The notes: generated by a model from the sequence alone, not told the origin. A stretch of 64,000 bases of DNA from Ecdyonurus torrentis (GCA_949318235.1 OX439131.1:41643193-41707192), one strand, 5' to 3'. Shown: positions 40,053-55,394, numbered from the stretch's first letter. Made by a program: numbers and translations.

Positions 40053-40178
40053 CAGAAGGCCCGTGGACAAAAGGCCCTACGATAAAAAGCCCTAATTGTG
40101 GGCAGCTCGCCGATATGCTTTACCTGTGCGCACACCCAGGACATTTTGTGCAAGGGCCTTTTGTCCGAGGACCTTCTG
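40053..40178. mobile_element. short inverted-repeat element O (GGACAAAAGGCCC type)
   Basis: 126 bp. The left end CAGAAGGCCCGTGGACAAAA and the complement of the right end, CAGAAGGTCCTCGGACAAAA, form an inverted repeat of about 25 bp continuing into GGCCCTT/A. The left arm also has an internal echo, GATAAAAAGCCCTAA. ACAGA flanks both ends directly (40048-40052 and 40179-40183), a possible 5-bp target duplication. Non-coding and markedly G+C-richer than the flanks. Superfamily not determined. Confidence 0.75.
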
Positions 40179-40388
40179 ACAGATGTTCACTTTCAAAAGC
40201 ATGTGCAATTCTTTATCAATAATATATATATTTTTTAAATCCTTAAAAAAAAAAGCAATTTTAGATAAATTTTATTAGAGTTAAAAAAAAAATGTTGCAT
40301 TTTTGAGTTGTACAGAGTATAGCGAGCAGCCCTGGGCATGCATTATAAAGATGGCTGGAACGATATGGCGCTAGTGAAAAATTTACTT

Positions 40389-40390
<2 letters not shown>

Positions 40391-40459
<69 letters not shown>
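40391..40459. repeat. (TC)n microsatellite
   Basis: Uninterrupted TC tract of about 69 bp. It is followed by a G+C-richer stretch to about 40555 with a short open frame and no motif. Confidence 0.97.
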
Positions 40460-40461
<2 letters not shown>

Positions 40462-40559
40462 GTCACTACTTGCTGGAGCTTACTAGACTGCCTGCTTTGC
40501 TACCTATTATTTATGTAATACAGATATGTAAGGTCGTCTGTAAACTTGGCACAACGTAA

Positions 40560-42535
40560 AAATAACTGAGTAATGGTGTTTATTTTTCATACAAATGATA
40601 TTACTTAACATAAAAACAAATATTATATATATATGGTGGGTATACTAAAATATATAAATAATGAAATGTTTCTTTCTTACAATAAAAATAATATACATAA
40701 TATTTTATTAACATGAATATTATTTTTTTTTAAAATTAAAACTTATTTATTCAAGCAGCTATGTTTAACCCTCCCCACTTTTAGTTGAGTTGTAATTTCA
40801 TGCTGTCCGATGAAAAGATTATTTAAATTCATAACCAAAGGTAAATTTGGATGCTAAAACAAGGCATATTTTAAAAGAAGTATACATATATTTTTTTTAT
40901 AGACACCCGTCACTTGTATCAAAATAAATTACTTTTAAATATCATGGTTATATGAGATTTTTTTTTATGAAGATCTAATAAGGAAATATAATAACATGTC
41001 AATAAGATCAGATGTCAGAAATATTTATTCAGTCTTCTCTGAAAGCAGAAAAATGATTTTTTATACACAAAAATTTATTTTTTATCATTAACATGTGTAT
41101 TTCATATTACAATATAATTATATACAATCGACCTGAAATGTTAATGAATACTTCAGATATGCATATTCATACTCATAGAAACATTCCTTATATATGCCCT
41201 GTATGGTCAAAGTTTCGTAAAATAGGACTCACACGTTTTTTATTAATATATCAATTTTATTTTAAAAATCTGAAATATACTAAAATTATACACAATATTT
41301 TGATAAATACATTATTTACATAAGTTTTTAAATCACTTGTAAAGTAATATTCTATGACAAATATTGTGTAATCTTAAATTATTATTTGATATTATTCACG
41401 TGGAAATGTATAAGAAAACGATACGTCAATCAATCAATATTGTGGGAAAAAGTTTTATTTTTGTTCCCTGGTGATTCTTGACTGTAAGGGCAACATAAGA
41501 TTTAGAGCATGAGAGAAATGTGTGTGTGGGTGTGGGTGTGGGTTTGCATTGAGGCCAATCGAAGCGTGTGCCACGTTGTCTCGTCCCATTGTATATACGA
41601 CCAGATAAGAAGACTAAAACGCACACAAAACACCCTGTTGTTCTCTCTTTCTCTCTTGGGTATGTTATGTTGCGAAAATAAAAAAATATATATTCTATAT
41701 TTTACGACGTAGAAATTCAAGATATTTCTTTGCTTTCTATTTATTTTTTTTCTTCTTTTTACTTTCTCTTCCTACAAAGAAATTTTATATTCAATTTTAA
41801 GATCTGAATCTTTACATTTGTAAAATAGTATTGTACTGTCATATTGGTGCTTGATTTGCTGATGTTAAATATTTCCTGAATATGATATTTATATTGGACG
41901 TTTATAGTTCATAGAAACAAAATAAATATTCTAATAATTACGCATGAACAATTAACCATCAAACTGTGAGTTAAACTTGTATATCAGTAAACAAAACTTC
42001 GGAACATAAAAACCTTTCTACGTAAACCTTTTACGTCCCGATAAAAAAAATATAATAGAAAACAATTTGAAAAGACCGATTGACTCATTTTATTTTTAAT
42101 CTGCATAGAAAAATTACTGAAAAAAAAAATTGTTTGACAGTATGGATGTACCGCAAGGAAATGAAAAACCTGCACAACTATAGACTGAAAAGCATCACTA
42201 AAATTGCAGGTTATTCATTTCATTTCGGTACATAATGTATGCATTTATGGATTATTTATGCAAAGTAATGTAAATTTTATATATATTTTTATATGGAATG
42301 CACATTATTATATTTTACATTTAATTGCAATAATTTATGCAAATGATTAAAAAAAATGTAAAATTTTATTATTCAGTATCAGATCTTTGTATCTTTGAAT
42401 TAGTTGCTTTTGATGTTATCTTTGATTTAAATTAATAATAATAAATAGCACTAATTTTATTTTTATTTTTTTGAGACCATAAAAGTATACATGATACTGG
42501 AATTACTTGGTATTCTAATATCTTGTTCTTTTCAC
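40560..42535. other. A+T-rich DNA with one G+C-richer patch
   Basis: Mostly unique A+T-rich sequence. 41505-41600 is richer in G+C, with TGGGTGTGGGTGTGGG (three G3 runs, one short of a standard G-quadruplex). No gene. Confidence 0.5.
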
Positions 42536-42878
42536 TTAAAGGAATAGACCGGATAAAAACATAAGCATTTATATCACAAAACATGTGATGGGACTTACAT
42601 AAATAACTTTAGTTTATCTTAAATCCCAACTGTAGCTCCGCAACAGTGATCAGAAAATTCGATTTATGCAACCCGCACAACATTTTCATACTAATTTTTG
42701 AATGTTTCTTACGTCAAAAACATGAATTTTCACGCAAATTGCATACTTTATAGTATTTTTAAGCTCTCTAGTGGGGCTACTTTAACATTCTGGTAAAAAT
42801 TGTCATCAGTTTAGAGGATCCCATTTGGTGTTTATTCATTAAAAAGCTCATGTTGTTTTATGTGGTCTATGGCTTTAA
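42536..42878 (+). mobile_element. MITE-A copy 7
   Basis: Full-length plus copy, TTAAAGGAATAGACCGGAT to TGGTCTATGGCTTTAA. Central site TTACGTCA (one change). Confidence 0.93.
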
Positions 42879-42921
42879 TAATTTATTGTAATAATGAAAT
42901 TTCTTTGATGATACTGATTAA

Positions 42922-42923
<2 letters not shown>

Positions 42924-43009
<86 letters not shown>
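42924..43009. repeat. (TA)n microsatellite
   Basis: TA tract of about 85 bp, starting 45 bp after MITE-A copy 7. Confidence 0.97.
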
Positions 43010-43012
<3 letters not shown>

Positions 43013-43590
43013 TATTACTCCTTAATAAAATTGACTTACAAGTTATTATTTCTTTAGTTCAATACTAGTCTATATTATATTGACTATACCATGAATAAAC
43101 TATGTTATAAAAAGTAACCTACATTAAAGTATTTTACATAATAGCAAAATACAATATTCAAACGTTGCCAATTTAAACACAGATTGGTTGTATAAAAATA
43201 AAATTTTCATTGTTGCAACTGAAGTCATAAATTTTAATTGTGCTGTTTTAAATTAACCTATTTAAAAATATATCATTACTTTGGTTTATACAGAGTAGAA
43301 AGTAAGAAAAAAAAGTGTTACATAGATAGTATAGTATTTTTATTTTTATTATTTTAATGAATTCATTTTTTTTTTAAATTATTGTTATTTATTTTTTAAC
43401 ATTTTTTTTACTATAATAAGAATCAAGAAATTGTACTAAACCAGACAGTTTGTAGCTACGTTGGTTGTTGCAACAAGCTTTGGTCTATAGTAATTATTTA
43501 CAATTAACAAAATAATGCTAATAAATAAATATTTATACATTTATATTTAAGTTCATTTACACAATTGTCTTTTTAAAAAAATAACAATAG
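43010..43590. other. A+T-rich DNA, no gene seen
   Basis: Unique sequence with no signals. Confidence 0.5.
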
Positions 43591-44895
43591 TTCATTCTAT
43601 AAACTACACGCAACTCTTGAGCCAGCTTTGAAAAATTTCCTTTGTTAAAAACATATGATCATGACGTCACTACCTGTTTACTACGTTTATATAATATATT
43701 ATATATGGTTATTTCTTCGCTTAGAACTTTGAACCTGATAAGAATGAACGAAACTACACAAAAAAAAGTTCCATACTCAATATGCGAATCACTTTCATCA
43801 GCTCAAAAAACAAGATCATCAATGAATATGTCGTATTTTTTTGGTCAACCAATCACTATTAATGAGCCTCACTATACTTTACAGAACAAACTACGATTTT
43901 TATACAAGATGTTATAATTTAGTCAGTAAATTGTTCCAAATTTGAGTGTGTGGTACACATAAGTGCATCACTTACGTGAATTTTCAAATTAGGATAAAAG
44001 TTTTTGGATAATCTTTTATATTTTTTTATAAGTTAAAAAATTTTTATAAGTTTTTAAATAATGTATCATTGTTTAAATTTCTAAGTATTGAAGGCAGATT
44101 GTCGTATATTTTTGCTGTTATGTAATATGGTCTCCTTTCACATGTCTTTCACATATTTAGGGACCGAGACTTTCATAGAAATTTGTGTGTTGCAGTTATG
44201 AATATTACTATTATTATTTGTATTAAATGATGGTTTATTTCTTTTAAATAAAGCACAAAACAAAGATAAAAAGTGAAGGTACAGTCAATAATTTTATTTT
44301 AGAAACTTTACCCTTACATGAATCTAAGTATTTTAATGTAAATTTCTTACTACTTTCTTTTGATATTTATTCTTATTTATTCTTGTAAGCATACTTAAGC
44401 TAATGAAGCTAGCATCCAAAGGTGAGGAAAAAAACGTCCAAATAGGGAAAGGTATCTTCAGTTCTAAATTTTTTCTAACTCAATGAAAGTTCATTAAATA
44501 GGCTATAGTTTTTATTGCCAAAGAAAAAAATACATATATAACAAAAGGCGCATCCAAGGTGCTATCAAATGAACCAACACACATTGATATCGATAGTTTG
44601 TTCTACAAAGTATAGTGAGTTTCTTTAACAATGATTGGCTGCCCAAAAAAATTTGCCACATTCATTGGTTGATCTTGTTTTTTGAGCCGATAAAATTGAG
44701 TTGCTGTTGAGCATGGAACTTTTTTTTTAACGGCCGTTCAGTCTTATTAGGTCTAAAGTTCTAAAAGAAGCAATAATAATGATCAACCATGCATATAAAC
44801 GTCGTAAACAGGTAGTGACGTCATGATCAGATGTTCTTAACAAAGGAGAAATTTCAAAGCTGGCTCAAGAGTTGTGTGTAGTTTATAGAACAATA
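43591..44895. mobile_element. element L with about 300-bp terminal inverted repeats
   Basis: The left arm (43591 to about 43893) and the reverse complement of the right arm (about 44594-44895) align over about 300 bp with scattered changes and small indels. Shared words are TTCTATAAACTACAC, CAACTCTTGAGCCAGCTTTG, GATCATGACGTCACTACC, AAAGTTCCAT, GGCTCAAAAAACAAGATCA, CACTATACTTT and AGAACAAACTA. Each arm has TGACGTCA (43662-43669, 44816-44823). The interior of about 700 bp is partly a LINE remnant and partly unrecognised. The 91-codon frame in the left arm is not conserved in the right arm, so it is not a gene. The long arms suggest a fold-back or a pair of diverged inverted solo elements. Confidence 0.8.
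43935..44300 (-). pseudogene. LINE remnant inside element L: reverse transcriptase C-terminus
   Basis: On the minus strand about 44210 down to 44035 reads NIHNCNTQISMKVSVPKYVK, then (after a stop or frameshift) ERRPYYITAKIYDNLPSILR, then TLFKNL and a stop. His-Asn-x-Asn-Thr, Pro, RRPYY, IYDNLP and a LFKNL tail match the general C-terminal layout of LINE reverse transcriptases. The sequence differs from families F and Q, so it is another LINE lineage. Inactive. Confidence 0.55.
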
Positions 44896-45198
44896 TAATA
44901 TGATAACTAAAAGTATAACCTTTCATAGAAAATAAACGATGAGATAGCTAATCATTATATATTCATCTAACAGTTATGGAAGTTAAATTTTCACAATGAA
45001 AAATTTTAGCAGAGGAGTATTTTAAAATGACTGTTATTTGTTTAATTGTAGTTTTAAGGTTTAGGCGTGTTTGTGTATATTTTTAGCTTATTTGTGTTCT
45101 ATTACAAAATAGTATGTATTGACAAATTTAACATATAATCTTAGATATAAATTTCATTGATTTTTATTGATGGAATTTATCAATTTTACTCTTTCTCT
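44896..45198. other. A+T-rich DNA, no gene seen
   Basis: Unique sequence with no signals. Confidence 0.5.
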
Positions 45199-45218
45199 CT
45201 CACACACACATACACACG

Positions 45219-45249
<31 letters not shown>

Positions 45250-45270
45250 GCAAACATACACACACTCTAC
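45199..45270. repeat. (CA)n microsatellite, imperfect
   Basis: CA tract with GCAC interruptions, about 70 bp. It is followed by G+C-richer unique sequence to about 45425 (GTGCAGCGACTGCAGCG) without an open frame. Confidence 0.95.
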
Positions 45271-45425
45271 TTGCGTGCTCTTACGATAGTGCAGCGACTG
45301 CAGCGTATATAGATGACGAAATGATGCTTGCTGTATGCGTGTTAACATTCAGCACTCCATTGCGATCATGTTACACAACAACCAACAACATATTGCATTC
45401 ACGCAGCATTCCTCTAGGTTTGTGT

Positions 45426-46271
45426 GAAGAAAAAGAAAGAAAAATGACACGAAAATATTAAAAAAAAAAAATAAAAGATCACAATTTTTTTTTTTTTATT
45501 TCTTGAAATGTTCATATTTGAAATAATTTTTCACTTGTAATTACTCCATTGTATGCAATATAGAAATAGTACAATGTAAGTCTATCAAAGGATTTAAGCG
45601 TCAAAAATAAAAATATAAGTTTCAACTTTCATCATTATTTCAAGTTACTGTGTATCCTCAACATAAATCATTATATATATTTTTTTTGTTCATTATATTC
45701 CACACGGAAAAGAAACAGAAAATTATGAGTTATATGATCTACAACACAGAAATAATTATCACATTTTTTTTTTTTTTTATTTAATAACAAAACTTTTCTA
45801 CTGTAAACTTTATCTTTATAAACATTTAGCATTTTTAATCTTGAGAAAAATGAAGATTTTACATAAATTTTTATTTAATGACGACTCTACAAAAGAAAGT
45901 TTTACATTAAAGAAATGTTAATTTGTTTTTTATGAATATTTTGTATTTCTTAAAAAAAACTTTTTTTTTCACGTTTTGAGTGAAACTTTCCAGCTGTAAT
46001 TTTTCACCAATAAAAAACAGGGGAACAAAAATTTACAAAATTATTGATTCATTTTTTTTCTGTATGAGCACAACATGCTTTCATAAAAACTGTACCATAA
46101 ATAAATGTTATAATTTTAATCTAAAATGGAAAAAAAAATCTTCTTTTGAATATTTTATTATTTTTTTTCCTCGGTCTTTAAATGAAAAAATTCAAATATA
46201 AATGTCGTTTAAAAATATAATGTTAAACAAAACGTTCTCTTTTTCTCGAAATTGAATCATTTTAATAACAG

Positions 46272-46272
<1 letters not shown>
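45426..46272. other. A+T-rich DNA, no gene seen
   Basis: Unique sequence rich in short A and T runs. Confidence 0.5.

Positions 46273-46325
<53 letters not shown>
46273..46325. repeat. (TC)n microsatellite
   Basis: Uninterrupted TC tract of about 53 bp. Confidence 0.97.
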
Positions 46326-47529
<1,204 letters not shown>

Positions 47530-47530
<1 letters not shown>

Positions 47531-48185
47531 TTACGCATGCACCGGACCAACCCAGTGGCCAAGGTGAATGCATCCTGCCACCACCTAATTTTATGACAAT
47601 TTAGCTCGAGGGGTACTTTGATGGGATTTAAGACAAAAGTCTTGGTGCTCAACTCTCTAGGGCGATGACTTTTCTATTTTTCCGTGAGCTCTATAAGCTG
47701 GATGGTCACAAACACCAATGCATTGTTTTTTTCACGTCCTTAAACGCGAGCTAGGCTAAGGGCTCCCAGATCTAATGCCCAACCCTATAGGGTCTATGCA
47801 TTCATGTTAAAGTTGACGCCATGTTGTATCACTCAATAACATGGGTGGCATAGGAAAATAGCTCATTTTGCCAGTTTCAAAAAACTATGCAATATTTTTG
47901 AGAGCATTGATGCTGTAATTACGTTGCATTAGTATCTCAAGTATATGAGAAAAATAACAATAACCAAAAATTAACCGATTTCTTTAAAGAAAATTGGCTT
48001 AAAACAAGTTTGTCCTATGCTGAGCAATGTTATTCACTACTCCAGTATGGCCTCCAAGCGCATCAAATATTACGTCATTCGCATACACCCTATACCTAAA
48101 TCCTTGGGCGGGAACGGACGCGACTCCGAGCCCGACTCGTTACCACTATTGTTCAATATAAACTGGAAAGCACGTCCTATTACCA
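47530..48185. other. G+C-richer host sequence split by MITE-D copy 2
   Basis: 47530-47785 and 48094-48185 are clearly richer in G+C than their surroundings (CACCGGACCAACCCAGTGGC, GCGAGCTAGGCTAAGGGCTC, then GGGCGGGAACGGACGCGACT). MITE-D separates them. Together they look like one disrupted unit, possibly an older retroelement. A minus-strand frame of about 45 codons through 47535-47660 has no recognisable motif. Only the compositional contrast and the interruption are seen directly. Confidence 0.4.
47786..48093 (+). mobile_element. MITE-D copy 2
   Basis: About 308 bp with ends TATAGGGTCTATGC and GCATACACCCTATA. Internal sequence is shared with copies 1 and 3. The CRE position is changed to TTACGTCA. 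No open frame of note; the 60-codon frame running out of its right end is incidental. Confidence 0.88.
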
Positions 48186-49826
48186 GCATTTTTCTATGAA
48201 ATCTTTATTGTCTATTGAACCAAATACACATATTTAAAGATTTATTGAGGTATATAGAAATAAATATTGCATAACTGGTTTTCAAATTGTTTGTAACATA
48301 TTGTAAGTCAACTTACAAAAAAGTTTACATTGGCAAACTAACTCATTTGGTTTACTTATTTTATAACAAATTTATTAATTCAATGAATCGAATTAAATGA
48401 ATTAATTGAATTCTCGTTACTATTATCTTTAATATTTCTGATTTAAAACTCAATATAACCAAAGACTATATTATCTGAATTGGTCGTTGATATAACTAAA
48501 TTGGATCATTGTACATCTGTAGAAAGACAAGGAAGATAATATAACATCTTCTTATTTGCTAATTGATGGATTAATTTTGATAATTAGTATAGAAAGTTTT
48601 TTCATGTAACAAAGTAACACAAAATATTATTTCAGAGAAAATTTAACGACTCCTTTGAAACATTTTTGATTGAGTGTTTATCTTTGGCAAACAACAAGGA
48701 GTTTATTTGATATACTTTGGCAAAAAGTAGTAAATAGAAGTTGGTATGCTTGTGATCAAAAGTGAAATCATAAAATTATCTTTTATGTTGTTTCAGTAAT
48801 TTGTGAGATATTTTGTGTTTTTAGTACATAATATCTACTTATAATGAACTTTTAATATAGCAAATAAAGTGTTAATTTTTTATGAACAGTTCTTATACAG
48901 AGGTAGAAAAAAAAGTATTAATTAAAAACTAATTATAATGTTCTACGTTACTTTCGATTTGTTCACAAAAAATCATGTTAAACTTGGATTTTAACTTTAT
49001 AAATAAGTTATATGATAAACTTTTTATGATGTATTAAAATAAACACAATACATTTTACATAAAATTCAAAACTTTAGCTATAAAATCTATGAAAATCAAA
49101 AGAAACTTGAGGGAAAAAAACACATTCAAAATAAAACTTTAGTATTTTATTACATGTGAATGATAATATTTTGACCCTAAAATTTATCAAGTCAAATGCA
49201 TTTACACTTTAAGCTATAAAGCTGTTTAGCATAGAGAAGCTCAAGGGAGTGCAAAAGTTTTATGCAAAGTGCCATATAATATGTCACTCGACAATCTGAA
49301 GTAGTAAGAGCAAGAGAGAATGTCCCTGGTTTGTGTATATCACAAGTAATTTGCATCATTTCAAGTGGGATATTTTAGAGACAGACAAGTGCTTATTTTC
49401 TAGTGGTGAAGGTAAAACATCTGACACTTTATAGTATGACATCATCAAAATAATATAAACATCTTAAATTGACAGTAAAAGCAAATTGCTCTTGATGCAT
49501 TCCAACAAAGTGTTACATTTTGTAAACATTTTAAATTCTGGTATGTTCAAATTTATGTTACAATAACATGTTTTTAGTGTTCAGAATTTATTTTAAAATC
49601 GTTTTAAATGGGGTTTATTCATGGAGCGTTAACCAATTGCTAGTGGCGCAGGAAAATTAAAGGAGCTTATATTAATGTCATATTATTTAATATTACAGCG
49701 CTCTGCCACTTTTTCGTCCTTTTCTCATCTCGTTTCGTCTTTCTTTTCTTTTCCCTCTCTCTCTCTTTTTTTTTTGATGAAGGTATTCTATACACCATTA
49801 TTAGTATAGAACATCACTCATTTAAC
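48186..49826. other. A+T-rich DNA with a polypyrimidine stretch
   Basis: About 1.6 kb of unique A+T-rich sequence. 49695-49785 is pyrimidine-rich (TTTTTCGTCCTTTTCTC, CTCTCTCTC, T9). No gene. Confidence 0.5.
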
Positions 49827-50032
49827 ATTGACCACTTATGTTTACTCAAAATGCTGGAAAAGGAAGTGCCGGAAGAGGAAACCACGTGACGGTAAAAGTG
49901 GGAGAAAACTTAGCGCTAGCAGGTAGCAGCGCAGTAAGCTAGTCCTGAGCCACCTCCCACTTTAAATTCACATGGTTTCCTTTTCCGGCACTTCCTTTTC
50001 CTATTGTTAGAGTAAACATAAGCGCGGTCATT
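49827..50032. mobile_element. fold-back element I
   Basis: 206 bp with inverted arms of about 75 bp. The left has TTATGTTTACTC, GGAAAAGGAAGTGCCGGAAG, AACCACGTGACGG and AAAGTGGGAG. The right is the complement (CTCCCACTTT, CATGGTTTCC, TTTTCCGGCACTTCCTTTTC, AGTAAACATAA). The loop of about 45 bp is TAGCGCTAGC-rich. Ends TTGACC and GGTCAT. A transcript through it would form a long hairpin. No coding capacity. Confidence 0.82.
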
Positions 50033-50324
50033 GTGGAAGGTATATGGCCTTATATAAGTGTACAGATAACCGGAAGTTGACGGGTAGTTCAGATAGCAGA
50101 ATAGGGTTATATGTATAGAGGTAATAAATAATCAAGGTACACCTACACGTTCTTAGTTAATAAAAAATTTACAAACAATTTGGCACTAATTTACCTCTTT
50201 AAATATTTACTAAATATAGAGGATTCATTAGCTAAGTAATCATAACAGTTTAACGTACACTATCTAATTATTGCCATTAATGTTATCAAAGATCAAAAAA
50301 TGTTAAAAAGCTATGAAAAACAAT

Positions 50325-50435
50325 AATGCTGTTAGTAAACCCTGTTCTCTGTCCCAAAAATGACGATTACTTTTGGTTATTCAAATGGAATGCGCATTTT
50401 TTTGGTGCAAGAGAACAGGGTTTACGAACAGCATT
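50325..50435. mobile_element. small hairpin MITE H
   Basis: 111 bp. Left AATGCTGTTAGTAAACCC-TGTTCTCT and right AGAGAACA-GGGTTTACGAACAGCATT form an inverted repeat of 26 bp with one or two mismatches. Single copy in the window, non-coding. Confidence 0.75.
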
Positions 50436-50930
50436 AATATTTACTTTAACACGTGAAAATGTTAGAATTTCAAATATTTTAGCACTATATTTTAAAATAT
50501 AAAATCTAAAAAGTATTTTCATAAGTCTGTATATTATAATAACATTGATAAAATAAGCTATGTAAACTAAATGAAATATTGTGTATTTAAAAAAAGAAAA
50601 AAAAAAGAAGGAGAATAAATTTTAATAGAAGACAAATCGTAATATATTGTTAAAATTATTGAATTTTGCATGATTTAAAAATGTAAATAAATTTTTTTAT
50701 AATGAAATTCAATTTTTCTTTCTGTCAAATTATTTGGCTAGTACGTACACAAATTTAGTAAACTTTCTGATACGACGTGACATATTATGAGAAAGTCTCT
50801 AGGGAAAATTGGCATTATAACAAAGTCTCGTATCATGCAAATTAACTGACCGTTTCAGTAATATCTATACATATACCTAATATATTCATATTTCATTAAA
50901 TTTATTCATTAAGTAATACAATATCAAAAA

Positions 50931-50934
<4 letters not shown>
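50436..50934. other. A+T-rich DNA, no gene seen
   Basis: Unique sequence with no signals. Confidence 0.5.

Positions 50935-50977
<43 letters not shown>
50935..50977. repeat. (TA)n microsatellite
   Basis: Uninterrupted TA tract of about 43 bp. Confidence 0.96.
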
Positions 50978-50979
<2 letters not shown>

Positions 50980-51252
50980 CAGTCTAACAATATGATATTG
51001 TAAAGAATTATTTTACCCATGGATTTATATTTTACATAATAAGATTCATGGAGAAGATAAATTTCAGTTAATATAGAAAATGTGATAAAGTGTAGAATGA
51101 TATAACTGTGAATAATTTGCATACATTTTTATACATTAAATTTAAAAATCTCAGTTTTTGTATGTCTCTTTAAAGTTTCTCATCAACGTAACTTTTAAGA
51201 ATAAATCTAAAATTTCAAAGTTTGAAGATTAAAAAAATAGAACAATAGCATC

Positions 51253-51256
<4 letters not shown>

Positions 51257-51334
<78 letters not shown>

Positions 51335-51339
51335 TATAC

Positions 51340-51427
<88 letters not shown>
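51257..51427. repeat. (TA)n microsatellite, interrupted
   Basis: About 170 bp of TA broken by a TACACACATA/TACATA patch near 51323-51350. Confidence 0.97.
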
Positions 51428-51429
<2 letters not shown>

Positions 51430-52189
51430 TTGATAAGTTATTCCATAACTTAGTTTTGTAAAATTCTGTTCCTCACAACTAACAAATTAAAACATATACG
51501 TTGATATTCATATCAAAGACGCATTTCTTACAGTTAGTTCGTAACGTAAAAATGCTAAGCCCCTTAGATTTCATAGTTTTTAATCCGAAACCTTTAGGTG
51601 ACCTAACTTGTAATTGCGTTGATAGATCGCACCCTTACTATTGTTCATTAAAAATTCAAATTTACGTTTATAAAATTTAACAACAATATATATATATTTA
51701 TCATATAATCAATAATTATACAGTTAAAATAATATATTATATCAATTTATATCGTATTTGAACCTGTGATTGAGTAATCGTTACAAAAATTTATTTTGCA
51801 TCTGCTACTGCAAACATATTTCACCTGGTGTTCCTATATATGTTTGCATTTTTTTTTTAAATATGCAAATCAAAATTATGTTACAATCAAACAAACAAAC
51901 AACTATATGTCATGAATACTTCACTTGTATACTAAAATAACATTTATTTTCTGTTTTTAACTTTATCATTTTACATAATACCTAACCTAACTAAATAAAT
52001 GTTTTATTATACTGTACATACTATTTTTTTATTTATTATTATTTTTTTTTGCTTGTTTAAATATTCTTTTAGTAAGTTTAATTCATCATGGTAAAATATA
52101 TAAATTTATTTATTTACTTTCATATCTGTCGTGTCTAAAATTTTATTAAAAAAAACAACAACCTATGTTTCAGATAAAGCAAAAGTATT
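51428..52189. other. A+T-rich DNA, no gene seen
   Basis: Unique sequence with no signals. Confidence 0.5.
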
Positions 52190-53842
<1,653 letters not shown>

Positions 53843-53932
53843 CGAGAGAGAGAGAGAGAGAGACAGAGAGACAGAGACAGAGACAGAGACAGAGACAGAG
53901 ACAGAGACAGAGACAGAGACAGAGACAGAGAC

Positions 53933-54016
<84 letters not shown>
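53843..54016. repeat. compound (GA)n-(AGAGAC)n-(GA)n satellite
   Basis: GA, then about 13 units of the hexamer CAGAGA (about 53861-53940), then about 75 bp of GA. The Glu-Arg/Asp-Arg and Ser-Leu/Ser-Val frames over it are artefacts of the repeat. Confidence 0.97.
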
Positions 54017-54017
<1 letters not shown>

Positions 54018-55050
54018 AAAAACGTCATTTACAAAAAATTCTCACATACTCTTATTTAAAAATTACATAAAAGAAGTTTTACTCTGATTGATTTTTTTTT
54101 AAAGTAAAGAATACAATTTTCACTACATGCACCCTGGTTCCAATTCAATGAAAATATATTGCATAAAGTAAATTAATCATGTGCCAACATAAATTACGAA
54201 ACTTCAATCAATTCTATTAATGTTTAAAGCAAAACACTTAAATATTAATTTATTTTCTGTTAATTTTACATTTATAAAATAAAAATAACATTTTTTATAT
54301 GTATAATATTTTTAATTTATTCCATTTCTAGAGATTTTTACTTGCATATTTACTCTGCATTTAAAGTTATTGGAAGTTGTTTTGTATTTCATTTCATTAT
54401 ACTTGAATAAGAATAAAGTTTTATAAAATGTGGCACAATTTTATCTTATAACGATGTTAAAAGAAGAATTTTACTGTTCACATTTAACTTTATTTATACT
54501 TAATAATTTGGTTATAAAAATATATTTTTAAAGTATTTTGTATTTATAATCACATACAAATTAATATTCATTTATATTGAAATTAAATTTATCACCAAAT
54601 CTTTAGTAAAAGGAAATTGAGTTTTGATATTGTATATTATACAATATTCTATTTTGCTGTTATAAATACCACAACCACTATGAGATCACTATGATATTCT
54701 AACGTATAAGCATACTATATTATACCATAATACTATTCCTATATCAAAAATTAAATTTAGTACCATGATGAGAAGGCGTTCTCTCGTTCAGCCATCAAGC
54801 AAACTGACAGTTATTTTGCTATATATACACAACTTACTGTAAGCACGTATATATGATCGTAAATACAAATAGTAGTTATCTTGAACACTTTTCAAGAACT
54901 AATCAGTGTGAGTATAGATTTTCACAATCAATATACCTTTTTTAAAATACTTCACTGAATTAAATTTTATTTATAGCTTTATTTCTATAGTAAACAAAAT
55001 GATATACACAGACAAAAATAAATACGTAATAATTATGTTAGATCATGTTC
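54017..55050. other. A+T-rich DNA, no gene seen
   Basis: Unique sequence. TAATGTTTAAAG-type words do not match MITE-A. Confidence 0.5.
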
Positions 55051-55086
55051 ATCACAATCCTTTTAATACAGCATAATTTATGCTAT

Positions 55087-55394
55087 AGTGTCTATACATT
55101 CGTGTTAAAGTCAACACCATGTTGGATCACTCAATAACATGAGTGGCATACGAAAATAACTCATTTTGTCAGTTTAAAAACACTATGCAATATTTTTGAG
55201 AGCATTGATGCTAAAAATATTATGTTGAATTGATATCTCAAATATGTGAGAAAAATAACAATAACAAAAAATTAACCAATTTCCAAAAGAAATTTGGCAT
55301 AAACAAAGTTTGTTCTATGCTCAGCAATGTTATTCATTACTCTAGTATGACCTCCAAGCGCATTAATTATGATGTCATGTGGATACACCCTATA
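55087..55394 (+). mobile_element. MITE-D copy 3
   Basis: About 308 bp, ends TATAGTGTCTATAC and GGATACACCCTATA. The CRE position is degraded to TGATGTCA. Its left flank (TACAGCATAATTTATGC) resembles MITE-M, and MITE-M copy 3 lies 25 bp to the right, so it probably sits in or beside M sequence. The 138-codon frame crossing it is incidental. Confidence 0.85.

Noticed and set aside
41505..41545. Possible G-quadruplex
   Set aside because: Only three G3 runs are close together; the fourth is missing.
43642..43917. 91-codon frame in the left arm of element L
   Set aside because: The matching right arm carries frame-breaking indels and stops, so there is no sign of coding constraint.
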